Source: Pseudovirgaria hyperparasitica
Taxonomy: Eukaryota; Ascomycota; Dothideomycetes; Acrospermales; Acrospermaceae
Length of the DNA stretch: 64,000 nt
Assembly: GCF_010093815.1 (NCBI RefSeq)
Contig: NW_022985550.1
Coordinates: forward strand, 943,074-1,007,073
Reading direction: 5' to 3'
Shown: positions 33,386 through 45,397 of the stretch, piece by piece
Layout: each line of letters starts with the position of its first letter
How positions within the stretch are numbered: position 1 is the first letter of the stretch
Notes under the pieces: model-generated
Database searches by the model: none
Seen by the model: only the letters and a program-made list of their open reading frames with translations
Told to the model about the DNA's origin: nothing
Made by a program: the position numbers and the translations under genes

Positions 33386-36300
33386 ATGCGACTGTACTCA
33401 ATTAATAACCAGTCATTTTCTCCTCGAGATTCCCACCCTAAAGTTCTGCTTCTTCGATACCTCACGACGTTCTGTACAACGACTACGAGCTTTCGAGTCC
33501 TCCACCGCAGCAAGCGATCGTATAGTGTCCTTGTAGCATATCGTTGTCATACTGCGACTGTAAGAATTGCTATGCCACCGAAACAGGCGACTCTTGGGTA
33601 CGTTAGATCTGGACAGCAGACCCTAGGGTGCGAGAACGGGCTGTAAAAGTACGATGGTTTTGAAAGAGCTGATTTTTATGCAGGAAATTCTTTGGACATC
33701 CAGATGGAGCGAAGCCAGCTGCCCAACAAACGAAACTGGCTTTCTCGAAGAAAGCAGTGGAGAGTCCTAGCGTTAGCAAGGTAACCGCAGATCACAGCGC
33801 AATTATCCCGGAGAGCAACGACCGTGTGAAGAATGAAGTGAAGGAGGAGCAAGAGGATGGCGAGGAGGATGAGAACGGGGATGCCGTAATGGGCGAAATA
33901 GAAGTCAAAAGTGAATCAGACTCAGACGTCCCAAGTAAACGAACCCGTATGTGAATCGCACCCTGGCTACTGCATCCACTTGAATGTCTAAAATTCAGGG
34001 ACATAGCTAACTCGACATGCAATTTCGATCAGGTACATTGAAGGGCGATGAGAAAGTCGCCTTGAAACGAAAAGGCACTACGGCTGATGACAACGAAGGC
34101 AGCCCACCAGCCAAGAAGGCTCGTTCGTCGAAGAAATCAGCTCCTCAGAAGTCTTCGAAGATAACGCCTGATGGGACATCATCCAATACCATGAAGACCG
34201 AGACAGAGCAGAATACAACTCCCAAGAAAGTGGTTGCGAAGAAAAAGGCGCCTAGCCTTCCTGTCGACGATGCAGATGATGAGGATATTGTGAGGCCGAA
34301 GAGGGGGAAGGGTAGCAAACGCAAGGTAGATGAAACCACGCAAGCCAAAGTGAAGACGAACTCGGACTCCAAAGCCTCCTCGCGTAATTCAAAGTCGGCT
34401 GATGAGGACGATGCGGCTGCTAGCACTCCTACTGTGGTCACCGAGAAAGAACTCGTATCTGAACCTGAAGAGGATGCCGAAGTACTGTCATCCGAAGATG
34501 AAGACCCGGAAGCTGCTGCTGAATCGCAAGAAAAGCTTCAAAGTGTCTTAAAGGGGTCTGGGAAGGATCCCTATCCAGACTGGAAAGCTGGAGATCCGGT
34601 ACCTTTTGCCGCCCTTTGCACTACATATTCAAAGATTGAAATGACAACCAAACGACTAGAGATTTCGGCCCACTGTTCAAAGTTCCTACAGCAGGTCCTG
34701 CGTTTAACGCCAGATGATCTCCAAGTTGTAGTATTACTTATGATCAACAAGCTTGCAGCTGACTACGTCGGAATCGAGCTCGGCATTGGAGAGTCACTGA
34801 TAATGAAAGCTATTGGTGAAAGTACTGGTAGAAGCTTGGCCATCATCAAGGCCGACCAGAAAGACATAGGAGATTTGGGCCTCGTAGCGGCGAAGAGTCG
34901 ATCAAATCAGCCGACTATGTTCAAGCCAAAACCTTTGACTGTTCGTGGCGTTCAAGAATCTCTGATGACCATTGCGCAGACAGAGGGTAAAGGTGCCCAA
35001 GAGCGGAAGGTTGGTGGCATCAAGAAGTTACTTTCTGCTGCAGATACCCAATTTGCAGGCAAAGGTTCGAAAGGCATCGATATTACGAAAGACAAAGGAG
35101 GCCCAAGTGAGTCCAAGTTCATCGTAAGGATGCTGGAAGGAAAGCTTCGACTTGGACTGGCTGAAAAGAGTGTCTTGGTAGCGTTGTCGAATGCTGTGGT
35201 CATGCACGAGAGCAAGGTCAAAACTGGCAAAGATGCTAGCGGACAAAAGATTGCCGAGGGCGAGCGAATGCTGAAGTCAATCTACAGGTAAAAAAAATCG
35301 GACGTACTTAGATGAACACAGCTAATCATTTCCGCAGCGAGCTACCCAGCTACGAAGTCATCATTCCCGAGATGCTCAAGCATGGAATTATGAAGCTAAG
35401 GGATCACTGCAACCTCCGACCCGGGGTTCCCTTGAAGCCCATGCTTGCTAAACCTACTAAGTCGATTACTGAAGTCCTCGATAGATTCGAGGGAAAGGAC
35501 TTCACTTGCGAATACAAGTACGATGGCGAGCGAGCTCAAATTCATTACGTGTCCAAGGATGCAGACGAAGTATTTGCAACTGCTGCACCGTCTGCGGGAA
35601 AGTCTGAAGGTGGCGTCTCTAACATTTTCTCAAGGAACTCGGAGGATCTATCAAAGAAGTATCCAGACATCCTTCAAAGACTCCCGGCATGGGTCAAACC
35701 GGGTACAAAAAGTTTCGTGCTGGATTGTGAGACTGTTGCGTGGGACGTCAAAGAGAAGAAGGTACTTCCATTCCAGCAGCTTATGACAAGGAAGCGCAAA
35801 GATGTCAAGGCAGAAGAGGTGACCGTTCAAGTGTGCGTATTTGCATTCGATCTGCTATACCTGAATGGCGAAGCTCTCGTGAACAAATCTTTCCGTGAGC
35901 GACGCGAGGCGCTTCGTGGAGCTTTCAATGAGACTGAAGGAGAGTTCAAGCTTGCACAATACGGCAATACCAACGAGCTAGAAGAGATACAGATCCTTCT
36001 GGAGGACTCTGTGAAGGCGTCCTGTGAAGGCTTGATGGTGAAAATGCTTGACGGGCCCGAGAGTAGCTATGAACCTAGCAAACGCTCACAGAACTGGCTC
36101 AAAGTCAAGAAAGATTATCTTTCAGGCGTTGGCGACTCTCTTGATCTCGTAGTCCTTGGAGCCTACTTCGGCAAAGGCAAGCGCACCTCTTGGTATGGTG
36201 CATTCCTCCTTGCATGCTACAACACAAACAAGCAAACATACGAGACTGTCTGTAATATTGGTACAGGCTTCTCCGAAGCGATTCTTGAGGAATTCCACAC

Positions 36301-36625
36301 AAAGCTATCTGAGAACACCATTGATCACCCAAAGCCATTCTACTCGCATTCTGCAGGTAACAAGGACCAACCAGATGTTTGGTTCGAGCCGAAATTTGTC
36401 TGGGAGGTCAAGACGGCAGACCTGACCCTCAGTCCGAGATACAAGGCTGCTGCCGACCAGCTCGGCAAAGGCGTGAGTCTAAGATTCCCGAGGTTCATAA
36501 AGGTACGAGAAGACAAGAAGCCGGATCAGGCGACAAGCAGTCGCCAGATAGCCGAGATGTACCAAAGACAGGAAAGCGTGGCGAAAAATAAGGGGCCAGC
36601 TGCAGATGACGATTTCGAATACTAA
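33386..36625 (+). CDS. cdc9: DNA ligase I (ATP-dependent), dual start possible
   Basis: Seals nicks between Okazaki fragments and in excision repair. Exons (nuclear start 33572) 33572-33597, 33684-33946, 34033-35287, 35338-36625 (943 aa). Residues 5-12 form a PCNA-interacting box QATLGKFF, split by the first intron. A long acidic/basic disordered region follows, then the DNA-binding domain (~200-500) and the adenylation domain with the nucleotidyl Lys (~575) in KYDGERAQIH, downstream ligase motifs (EGLMVK, WLKVKKDY) and the OB fold. An upstream ATG at 33386 is in frame and adds 62 residues rich in Arg, Ser and Thr with a single acidic residue, as in a mitochondrial presequence. This mirrors yeast CDC9, which makes both forms from two starts. 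Confidence 0.93.
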
Positions 36626-37406
36626 GACGAGTCTGAACCATTTCAATACTTTCGAGGAATGGTCCACAGCTGAAGGACGTTCGTGTGTATTAGACGGTTA
36701 TGAACAACTGCACATGCATGATTTTGCCGGGGACTCCGTCTGACGTTCAGGAGCCATTTGTGCTAGTACGGCAAGTACATTCACGACTGGCGTTGCAACA
36801 TGAGTATCATCATAAAAACCGAGATATTTGAGCAGGGTAATTACACTATGCCCATGAACTGATAAATTTTGTACATCAATGTGAAATGATAGCTCAAGAA
36901 AGGTGTAACAGAAAGACCTCATCTGCGCCATCCAAGCGCTGCTCTTGCGGAGACAACCGCTGCGGCAGCTCGCGCTCGCCCTGTCCACAAGAGAAATGCG
37001 CTCTAACAATGTTTGTAGGGTTACATGTGATCGCCAAAGCCCCCGCCATGGCCTGATGTAGGATATGGGTATTCCGAGTAATAGAAGATAAAGATATGAG
37101 CGACATAAGTATAAACTAGGGGCGAAAACAGTCAACGCCAATGTCGTGCAAGGACTTTAGGAATAATATGCGCCTCATGATAGTAGATCAAATCAAGCAA
37201 GATCCACGTGAACCGCACCAGAGTTCCCTCACAACCACGTTATGTCCGCGCCGTTATAATGCATCCAGCTTTTTCATCATTCCGGCAAAAGTATGCAGTA
37301 ACCCAAAAAGGAAGAACTGAAGAAAGTAAGAAGACGCATGAGAGAAGGATGTACGTATATGTCGTAGATGGTGAGGCGTGAGTGCTGTACGATGCGCTGG
37401 AATAAA
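36626..37406. other. Convergent intergenic region ligase / caf40
   Basis: 781 bp between two facing stops, so it should hold both 3' UTRs. A 147-codon frame on the minus strand (37141-36698) has no family resemblance, a skewed Leu/Ser/Cys composition and no supporting promoter context; I treat it as chance. Confidence 0.5.
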
Positions 37407-38683
37407 TCAATGCATCAGACCTTGGGTGTTGGACTGATCAACGACATTGTCTGAAAGATTGATGAGAAGTTGAGCCAGGCATCGCTTGGTCGCAGCGTCA
37501 TCGCGGAGGACGGAGGAGAATGTTGCATCACGGAGAGGTTCCGGAAGGCATTGGCGTAAAGCTTCACGTGCCCGAGCGTTGTCACTAAGTCTTGGTTGTG
37601 TTAGGCTGGATCATGTTGGCGCGAGTTCTAAACATACCTGAGGAAGCACCGCACAACATGCTTAAGCAAGCGAACAGTTTGTTGTTCGACTAGCTGGTTC
37701 ACCATGTTGCTAAGCACTGTGCCAACCGCGTAAAATCTCTCATATGTCTGACAGATGTACGCAAGCCCGATATCATCGAGCAGGATCTTCTGAACGATGA
37801 AGATTGCAACAGTTTTGCTCAGCTCGGAGCCTGTCTCCATTATCCGTAGGCATAAGGGGATGATTTCAGTGGTAAGGAGAAAGTTGATTACATCGGAGGA
37901 GTCGTTCTTCACAAGGGCACCAATGACCCCGAGTGAAGTGAGTCTGAGATATTCGAAAGGCCGGGATTTAGATGTTGTATTCAGAAACGGGTACAGGAAC
38001 AAGGGAATGTGAGCTAGAGTGCATTGTATCAGTAGTTGTCCGCGATATCGTTTGAGTGAGTGGCTCGCAGCACGTACCGCTAAGGAAGAGACCTCGAGTG
38101 TCTGGGTGCGACGCGACACATTGAAGCAAAGCAAGAGCATTACAGACTCGGTTAGAAGCCGCTGCGGTGAGCTGCGACGGATTCAGTAGCGGATATACTG
38201 AGATGATCTCCTGAAGTAACGAGGCCATGACGCCTGCCATCATATATTAGCGATGCTAAGCTATAGATTTGTCAACGTACCAAACGAATGCCACAGTATC
38301 AGAGCGAGCTCATGAACCTGTTCTCTCTTCTTGCTCAGCTCTAGTAAGGCTGACTCTCGCGTGTTCGTTTTCATCAATTGCGCGATCCATTCGAGCACCC
38401 GTCTGTTCTCATCGCTAATCGAATCATGCGCCATAAGACTCTGGCTATGATCTCCAGGCCCATTTCCACTGATCCCAGGTATGTTCGAGTTGCTATTGGC
38501 TGCTATGCGATTATAGTGTTGTTGCTGGGCTGCTGCTGCCGCTGCCGCTGCTGCCTGGGTAGCATGTTGCTGTGATACATGATGTGGGTGCTGCTGCTGG
38601 TGATGGTTCTGCGGCCAGTCGGAGGGGTTGTAGAGCTGGTGCTGATGCGAGAAGACGTGTTGCTGCGCTCCTTGCAGCATCAT
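37407..38683 (-). CDS. caf40: CCR4-NOT subunit CAF40 / RCD1 / CNOT9
   Basis: Armadillo-repeat subunit of the CCR4-NOT deadenylase; docks RNA-binding proteins and GW-type peptides in mRNA decay. Exons 38683-38281, 38233-38078, 38013-37638, 37584-37407 (370 aa). The N-terminal ~85 residues are Gln/His/Ala-rich low complexity. The Rcd1 core follows: [127 protein letters not shown]. All three splice junctions rebuild this very conserved core exactly, so the model is secure. The start MMLQGAQQ was preferred to an ATG 66 codons upstream, which would add an unconserved leader. Confidence 0.95.
38517..38612 (-). repeat. Gln/Ala/His-coding CAG/GCA triplet tract in caf40
   Basis: Imperfect CAG/GCA/CAC triplets encode an uninterrupted run of nine alanines flanked by Gln and His runs in the N-terminal tail. 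Triplet tracts of this kind are prone to length change between strains. Confidence 0.7.
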
Positions 38684-39008
38684 AGATGTGTATAGGCTCT
38701 CAGAGGCTAGATAAATATGAGGTTCTTTGAGGTGTTTGGCGACAAAGGTGTTCAGGAAAGTAAAAGGTAATGTAGTCGAGTGGATGGAGGTGAGGTTAGA
38801 TGAGCACTCGCTTCGGAGCTGTACCGGGCACGTGGTCCGTGGGTGCGCTGACTTGGGCTTTACTACGATGGATCGGCCCAAACCCGGTATTAATCTCCTC
38901 GCGGTAATGTCTGCGGTGAACCTTCCGGTGAGAGATCGATCTTGAAAGTAAATACGGCCTCGTCATCATAACGACTAGCTGAACGTCAATTGATGGAATC
39001 TGAACGCC
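38684..39008. other. Divergent promoter caf40 / trs65
   Basis: 325 bp. The reading frame of caf40 remains open for 66 codons upstream of the chosen start, so part may be 5' leader. Nothing else is visible. Confidence 0.5.
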
Positions 39009-40960
39009 ATGGACGCGCAGCAACAGGACCATCGGATCAGCATTGGAGAATTTATTGAGAGCTCCATACTAGATACTTGCGTGCCCGCAGCATCATCCAC
39101 GGACATACAAGAGCTACTACAGGGTTGGGATGGCCATGAGAGCGACACGTCTTCTGCATTACTACCATACATTGCCGAACGAGAGACACTGTTCTTCGGT
39201 GCGTTTGCACTCGTCTCAGGTTACGTGACATTCGTCTTACTTATTCTAGGGTTACAGATGAACAAGTTACCGTGTATGTTGTGCTAAGAACACCGTACAT
39301 CGAAGAGAGCCTTCTCAAATCATACCTTTCGCGGCTGATTCTGACTCTCGAGTGCCGTGTCACAAGTACAGCACCGCCGCCCAAGGTACAAGGCGAGCAA
39401 GTTCCGCCTACGAAGGAGCTGTTGATTTCAGAAACCATCAAAGACTCCTGGGAGCCATTGGTCATTATATCTAAGGAGCATGACCTTCAAAAAAAAGGTG
39501 CTTCGGCACATATGCATCTTATATGGAAAGCCGATATCTGTTTAGGTTTGTAAGGGACCCATTGAGGACAGATGCAAAGCTAATCTTTCCAGGACATCCA
39601 CGAATTAGACTGAGTCGACCAGCCATTTACTTCGTTGTCAGTGCATCGTCCCGTGCAGTAGAACCTACCGAGAGCACTGATGCAGAAGATGAATATATGG
39701 CCAGTCTCGAACCTTCACCTCTCAATCTACTTCAGGCCTTCTCCGATAATCCAAGCTTCGGGAATACGAGGCCGAAGTTATCAGCGATACGAGCTACGAA
39801 ACTGTCTTTGACAAATCCACTTTCGAGGGAATTATTGCGGCCAATCCGAAACGCTACTCGACGACTGTTCAAAGCTGCGCCGGCGTTCATTTGGAGAATC
39901 AGATATACTCGCTGGCATTCGTCCACTAGCGTCAACGCAGTTGTCGCTTCACTGGATATTGAAGCTACTTCTTTCGCTGGTGGCCACGTTACTATCAAGG
40001 ACGTGAAAATCATCTTGACAGAAGGACACGTGTTGCCCTACCCAGTTATCGGGTTTGACAAAGACACGACTCAGTGCAAGCCCGGTGACCAAATCACTAT
40101 GCTTTTCAAACTAACTTCAGATGCTTCCAGTCGGTTCACGAGGTCCCAAGAGAAGATCGTGTGTCCGCTGCACTTGACGATCAACGCGGAAGTCCTAATC
40201 TCAAATGTATGCAAACCCTCCGTCACAGTGTCTTGGCGAACAGCAGTCGAGTTTTCAGCAGATTTAATACCAGACCCTGGCAAATCATACACGCTCGAAC
40301 GACCTGTTTCACAAGCCAGCGTTCCACGGGTCGAGAGCTCTGGTAACACCCAACTGTCTTCCAGTAATCCGGGGCCAGATTCCCTACCAAATGTTGAGGA
40401 TAACGAAACGTTTTCAGGCCTGCATACTTTGTCAGATATCAGCATGGCTGTTACAGTAACAGGGCCACAAAAGATACGCATGGGAGAATCATTCAAATGG
40501 GATATCTTCATTGTCAACAAGTCGGAGACCCCTCGAAGGTTAGCCGTGGCAGCCATACCACGACGCAGGAAAGGGGATCACAAGGGACATGCTACCAATG
40601 CGTCCTCGAGCTCACATAAACTTGACTTGAATGACGCTATCGCTGATGCCATTGTCGATGAGAATGTAGTCTATGCGAGGCAGCGCAATGCCAAAGCGGA
40701 ACCAGTGGAATTGATCTGCCTGAGTACGGATGTTCGGATAGGGTATGTCTCTCTTTCTCACGAGCCAGAACATACTAATCTTTGACAGACCACTGGCGCC
40801 AGCTGCATGTTATAACGCAGAAATGAGTTTTCTGCCATTAGCGACGGGTTCCTTAGGCGTCGATGCCCTGCGATTCATAGACATCGCAAGCCAGGAGTGG
40901 GCGGATGTACGCGATCTGCCAAGCATAATGTGTTACGAGCAACTTGCCACCAATGTTTAA
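39009..40960 (+). CDS. trs65: TRAPPII complex subunit Trs65
   Basis: Subunit specific to TRAPPII, the Golgi exchange complex for Ypt31/Rab11; Trs65 bridges the dimer and binds Trs120 and Arf-GEF Gea2. Exons 39009-39198, 39258-39545, 39593-40742, 40789-40960 (599 aa). Features that fit: the N-terminal beta-rich part (VTVYVVLRTPYIEESLLKSY), GHPRIRLSRPAIYFVVSA spanning a splice site, then Ig-like beta domains (PGDQITMLFKLTSDASSRF) and the end STDVRIGPLAPAACYNAEMSFLPLATG with VDALRFIDI, typical of TRAPP C-terminal beta folds. At the first intron the acceptor GGTTACAG must be used, because the TAG eight bases upstream shifts frame into a stop. Confidence 0.8.
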
Positions 40961-42040
40961 GGGAGGTAAGAGCTAGTAGATGTATGTATATATGACGGAT
41001 CGCGCCACAATCTTGTTGACGACTCATGGGTAGAGCCATAGTGTCGTCGACGCAGAGATATCTGCAACGGCGATAACCGCAGGCGTATATATACGTACTG
41101 CTCGCAAATCGGCTGTCACGCTTGGCTTGTCGTTCACCCTCTATTCCCTTGTGTGTGGTCGTTTCACGTGAGATCCGTCACTTTTGTAGAGCCTGATAAC
41201 CTTGGCACTCGTATTATCGGGTCGTAATATATCAACTTATAATATATTAAAGTAGATATAGTAAGTAGTTAACTATCTAAGAGTATCTCTATAAGTTTAG
41301 ATTAATCTTATAAGAACTTCTTATAAATATCCTTATAAAGAGAATATTAGATATAGAGATAATATATTATAATTTTCTTTTAAGTCTTCTTTTCTCTCTT
41401 TTAATATTTAAGATTCCTTTATTATAAAAAGCTTAAATCTCAAAGGTTATGAACAATTTACTATCTTAATTTATTATATATAATATGGATATATGTATTT
41501 AGATATAGAAGAGCTTAAAAATATATGTGAATGAATGCCTTACCTGCGCACTCGCACGAGTGCTAAGTTTAACAGGTTTTAGGCAAGTGATAATAATTCC
41601 GTGGCACTTAAAACAAACCAGGCTTCGCCTCAGCCTCCATCCAACTCCACATAGGTTCGGCCTGGAAGCTCGTTACGTCGACTCCCCGACGTCAGACCTC
41701 TTGCATCACTCTACGACCAAAGTAGTTTATGTACTTGGCTCGTATCAGCACTCATCAGTTACAGTATTGTCATTTTCAGGCCCCTTAGCAGATACTGCTC
41801 ACGTATCCTGAAGCCCGCATAGTGCTGCTCGCTCGGGAAACCGACACCCACGTCATCCGCACTTATTTCAGCCTGTACGACCTAACAAGATGGTCGAAGC
41901 ACCACAAGGAGGTCGACTTCTGCGCACCCTCAATAGCAGATACATCTACGGCAGAGTCGTGAGTTTGTCCATCAGTCGTTATTGCTCTCCAACTTATATC
42001 CTCTCAGCCTTTACTCCACTGTCTGGTATTCCTCATCGAG
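40961..42040. other. Intergenic region with AT-rich island before Mpv17 gene
   Basis: 1.08 kb. 41217-41530 is an AT-rich island (listed separately). On its right, ordinary sequence forms the Mpv17-family promoter, including a 67-codon ATG frame at 41890 that overlaps the proposed start out of frame. Confidence 0.55.
41217..41530. repeat. AT-rich, RIP-like relic island
   Basis: About 310 bases almost free of G and C, full of TA steps (ttataatatatta, ttattatatataatatgg), with sharp edges against normal DNA. Most simply a small decayed repeat after RIP. No coding or terminal-repeat remnants are visible. Confidence 0.55.
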
Positions 42041-42924
42041 ATGGCCTTCGTCTCACTACTCGTGCGGCGATTCAATTCATACTATGCGAATAAGCCAGGT
42101 GCGTCACTTAAAAGATTATACAACCTTAAGACAAGTACTAATTATCCTCTACAGTCCTCACTACAATGATAACCAACGCCGTTCGTATTTCTACACATCT
42201 ATCTTGGTCGTAGCGTCACTGACAATACGAACTTCTCCAGGTCCTCGGTGGCATAGCAGACACCGTAGCGCAATCCTTGACGGCAATAAAAGCGCGTAAT
42301 AGCAGGAAGTTGGCATCAGGCAAAGATGACTTCATCTCTATCGAAATACACGAATTGGGAAAGAAGGATTGGCCCGGCGAGCTGGTTTCCACCAAAGGCC
42401 TCCCTCCACCCTTTGACTTCGAACGACTTACCCGGTTCATGGCCTACGGTTTTCTCATGGCGCCTGTTCAGCATAAATGGTTCGCATTCCTATCCTCGAC
42501 GTTCCCTATTACCAAAACGTCCGCTCTCGTACCAGCCTTGAAGAGGGTCGCCTTCGACCAGTTCTTGTTCGCTCCTATTGGTACTCGGTCCCCAGTCAAG
42601 TTCACCGTTTATATTTGCTAACAGTAGTGCAGGCCTGGCGTGTTTCTTCACATTCATGACCGTTGCTGAAGGTGGCGGCAAGCGTGCTGTAGCGCGCAAG
42701 TTTCAGGATGTTTACGTTCCCGCACTCAAGGCCAATTTCATGGTATGGCCAGCCGTCCAGATCCTTAACTTCAGGGTGATGCCTATTCAGTTCCAAATTG
42801 TAAGCTCAAGTCTACCAGGGTCTCTTATACGTGATGTCTGACATAACCATAGCCCTTTGTTTCGACCATTGGTATCGCATGGACAGCGTATCTATCACTG
42901 ACCAATTCTTCAGAGGAAGAGTGA
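42041..42924 (+). CDS. Mpv17/PMP22-family membrane protein (Sym1-like)
   Basis: Four-helix membrane protein of mitochondria or peroxisomes; yeast Sym1 is an inner-membrane channel needed for growth on ethanol at high temperature. Exons 42041-42098, 42155-42180, 42241-42580, 42633-42799, 42853-42924 (220 aa). The second exon is only 26 nt. The assembled N-terminus reads RRFNSYYANKPVLTTMITNA then VLGGIADTVAQ, the family's opening motif. Later landmarks are MAYGFLMAPVQHKWFAFLSS, FDQFLFAPIGLACFFTFM and KANFMVWPAVQILNFRVMP, ending FVSTIGIAWTAYLSL. The insertion KDDFISIEIHELGKKDWPGE between helices 1 and 2 is longer than in Sym1, so this may be a filamentous-fungal paralogue. Confidence 0.88.
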
Positions 42925-43734
42925 AATGACAAAAGAAACTTGGCTAGATTTTTTGGAGAGCTTTAATTCGTACCGTCATGGCGTCATGGCTTTTTTTTAC
43001 GGCGGTCGGATGATGATCGTGTTCGACGAGCACAACTAAGCATTTCATGGCGCTTATGGTGTAGGTGGTTTACCTTACTCTTCGTTGCTATCTCGTATTC
43101 TCTTATGCAAAACTCTACAGCCTTCTCAGCCTTTATAGTCCTTGGTGGTCGTAGACTCATGGGTGAAAGGCTGCCTCTGCCTACGCGGGCACCTATAAAG
43201 ACTCAGCCGGTAAATCTGAGTAAGCTATCACAATTAAAAGTAATATGTCAGATCCTGCAAGTAGAGAAGAGAGTCTCCTCATTAGCTGAAACATTTTTTA
43301 GGAATATTTGAGTCTAATGGTCTAATCTTACCTAGTAGGATTCCACGCCTCGCTCCGTGATTACGATACGTGATGATCATTCCTTGGGCCCGCCAAACAT
43401 CCGATGAGCTAATGTTCGCACCACACAGAATGCAACTACACTTATGCCTACGTCTTTTGATTAATTGTATGCTTGGATGGCTAATGAATCGTTGGATCAA
43501 CGAATAGACATTAACTCTCTATTTCTATTCATTGGCTGGAAATACCGTGAAGGTCAGAGTACTCGAATTAAAGATAAGCTATGAATCCATTTGGGCTGCC
43601 CGTCGTCACACCCTTGCACTAAAAGCCGCAACCCCACCAAGCACGCTGAGCCCCGCCATACATAACAGCTCGGGTTACCCTACAGAATCCTCTTCAAGGC
43701 CCTCCAGTCGAACTCTCCCAATTGCTATTTCAAG
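42925..43734. other. Intergenic region, phosphoglycerate kinase promoter
   Basis: 810 bp between two genes in tandem. No coding similarity is apparent. The last ~60 bases before the PGK start are pyrimidine-rich (cctccagtcgaactctcccaattgctatttc), as in many highly expressed fungal genes. Confidence 0.5.
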
Positions 43735-45094
43735 ATGTCTCTATCCAACAAACTTTCAATCACTGATGTTGATCTGAAGGGCAAACGGGTCCTGATTCGC
43801 GTAAGTAAACGCTACGCAAACTTCCGTCTCAATGCGTACCTAATTGGTTGACTCTCCCAAGGTGGACTTCAATGTACCCCTAGACGGAGACAAAATCACG
43901 AACAATCAGCGTATTGTTGGCGCGCTGCCCACCGTCAAATACGCAATTGATAATGGCGCGAAAGCTGTCATACTTATGTCCCATCTTGGGCGTCCCGATG
44001 GCAAGGTCAACTCGAAATACAGCTTGAAGCCAGTAGTGCCAGAGCTTGAGAAACTTCTTGGAAATAAGATAATATTTACCGAAGACTGCGTAGGGAAACA
44101 GACCGAAGACGCCGTAAATGGCGCCTCGAATGGACAAGTCATTCTACTTGAGAACCTACGTTTCCATGCCGAGGAAGAGGGCAGTAGCAAAGATACCGAG
44201 GGCAACAAGGTCAAAGCAGACAAGGCTAAGGTCGACGAGTTCAGGAAAGGATTGACAGCCTTGGGAGATGTCTACATAAGTAAAGCCTCCTCTCAGGCGC
44301 CATGAGATTATTGCTGATAGCCATTAGACGATGCTTTCGGTACTGCTCATCGAGCTCACAGCTCAATGGTCGGTGTTGATCTCCCTCAGAAGGCTTCCGG
44401 TTTCCTCGTCAAGAAGGAACTCGACTACTTTGCGCAAGCCCTCGAGAATCCACAGCGACCCTTCCTGGCTATCCTCGGCGGTGCGAAAGTCACGGACAAG
44501 ATCAAGCTAATTGATAATCTGCTAGGCAAGGTCAACAGTATCATCATATGCGGCGGGATGGCTTTTACGTTCAAGAAGACACTCGAGAATGTGAAGATCG
44601 GGAAGAGTCTCTTCGATGAAGAGGGTAGCAAGACCGTCAAAGACATAGTGGAGAAGGCAAAGAAGAACAATGTCAAACTTGTCCTTCCAGTCGACTATAT
44701 TACTGCCGATGACTTTAAGAAGGACGCAAAAACAGGCACTGCAACAGACGAGGAAGGTATCCCAGACGGCTGGATGGGCTTGGATGCGGGCCCTAGGAGC
44801 ATTAAGCTGTTCGCTGATACCATTAATGAGTCAAAGACGATCTTGTGGAACGGCCCACCTGGTGTGTTCGAATTCGACAACTTCGCAAACGGTACCAAGA
44901 AGACCATGGACGCCGCTGTAGCTGCGGCTCAAAGTGGGAAGATTGTCATCATTGGAGGTGGAGACACTGCAACCGTCGCTGCGAAGTATGGTGTAGAGGA
45001 CAAATTGAGCCATGTTTCAACTGGCGGGGGTGCTTCACTGGAATTGCTTGAAGGCAAAGATCTACCGGGTGTCTCTGCTCTCTCAAGTAAGTAG
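43735..45094 (+). CDS. pgk1: Phosphoglycerate kinase
   Basis: Glycolytic enzyme converting 1,3-bisphosphoglycerate and ADP to 3-phosphoglycerate and ATP in the cytosol. Exons 43735-43800, 43862-44279, 44328-45094 (416 aa, one short of the usual 417). Landmarks: [14 protein letters not shown] across the first splice site, [37 protein letters not shown] across the second, [20 protein letters not shown] and the nucleotide-site [13 protein letters not shown] and [13 protein letters not shown]. All catalytic signatures are intact. Single-copy housekeeping gene by appearance, convergent with sem1. Confidence 0.98.
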
Positions 45095-45397
45095 ACTGTT
45101 CGTTTGTTGGAATTGGTGGCTCTGATAGATCGAAGGGTCGATCGCCAGGCTCTAAGACGTGTACCATTGATAAGCAGATAGTATGCCTTGAGAGACGAAT
45201 ATACATCTTGATGGTCTCTGGTAAGAGGGTTCAATAAAATTGGCTCTTAGCCTTCTCAAGAGGTCAATCAATTCATGTGCTTGCATGCATCCTTCCTGTA
45301 ACAGGAAAGTGACTGAGCTTGCCATAGTCTTATCCGAATCGTGATCGATGGATGTCTTTCACTGCCTGCTGACTCTGACTCTACCTCTGCCTCTGCC
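45095..45397. other. Convergent 3' region pgk1 / sem1
   Basis: 303 bp between facing stops; both 3' UTRs lie here. A short CTCTGCCTCTGC pyrimidine tract lies near the sem1 end. Nothing else is seen. Confidence 0.5.

Noticed and set aside
36698-37141. 147-codon minus-strand frame between the ligase and caf40 genes
   Set aside because: No family resemblance, odd composition, and it lies in the expected overlapping 3' UTRs of convergent genes.
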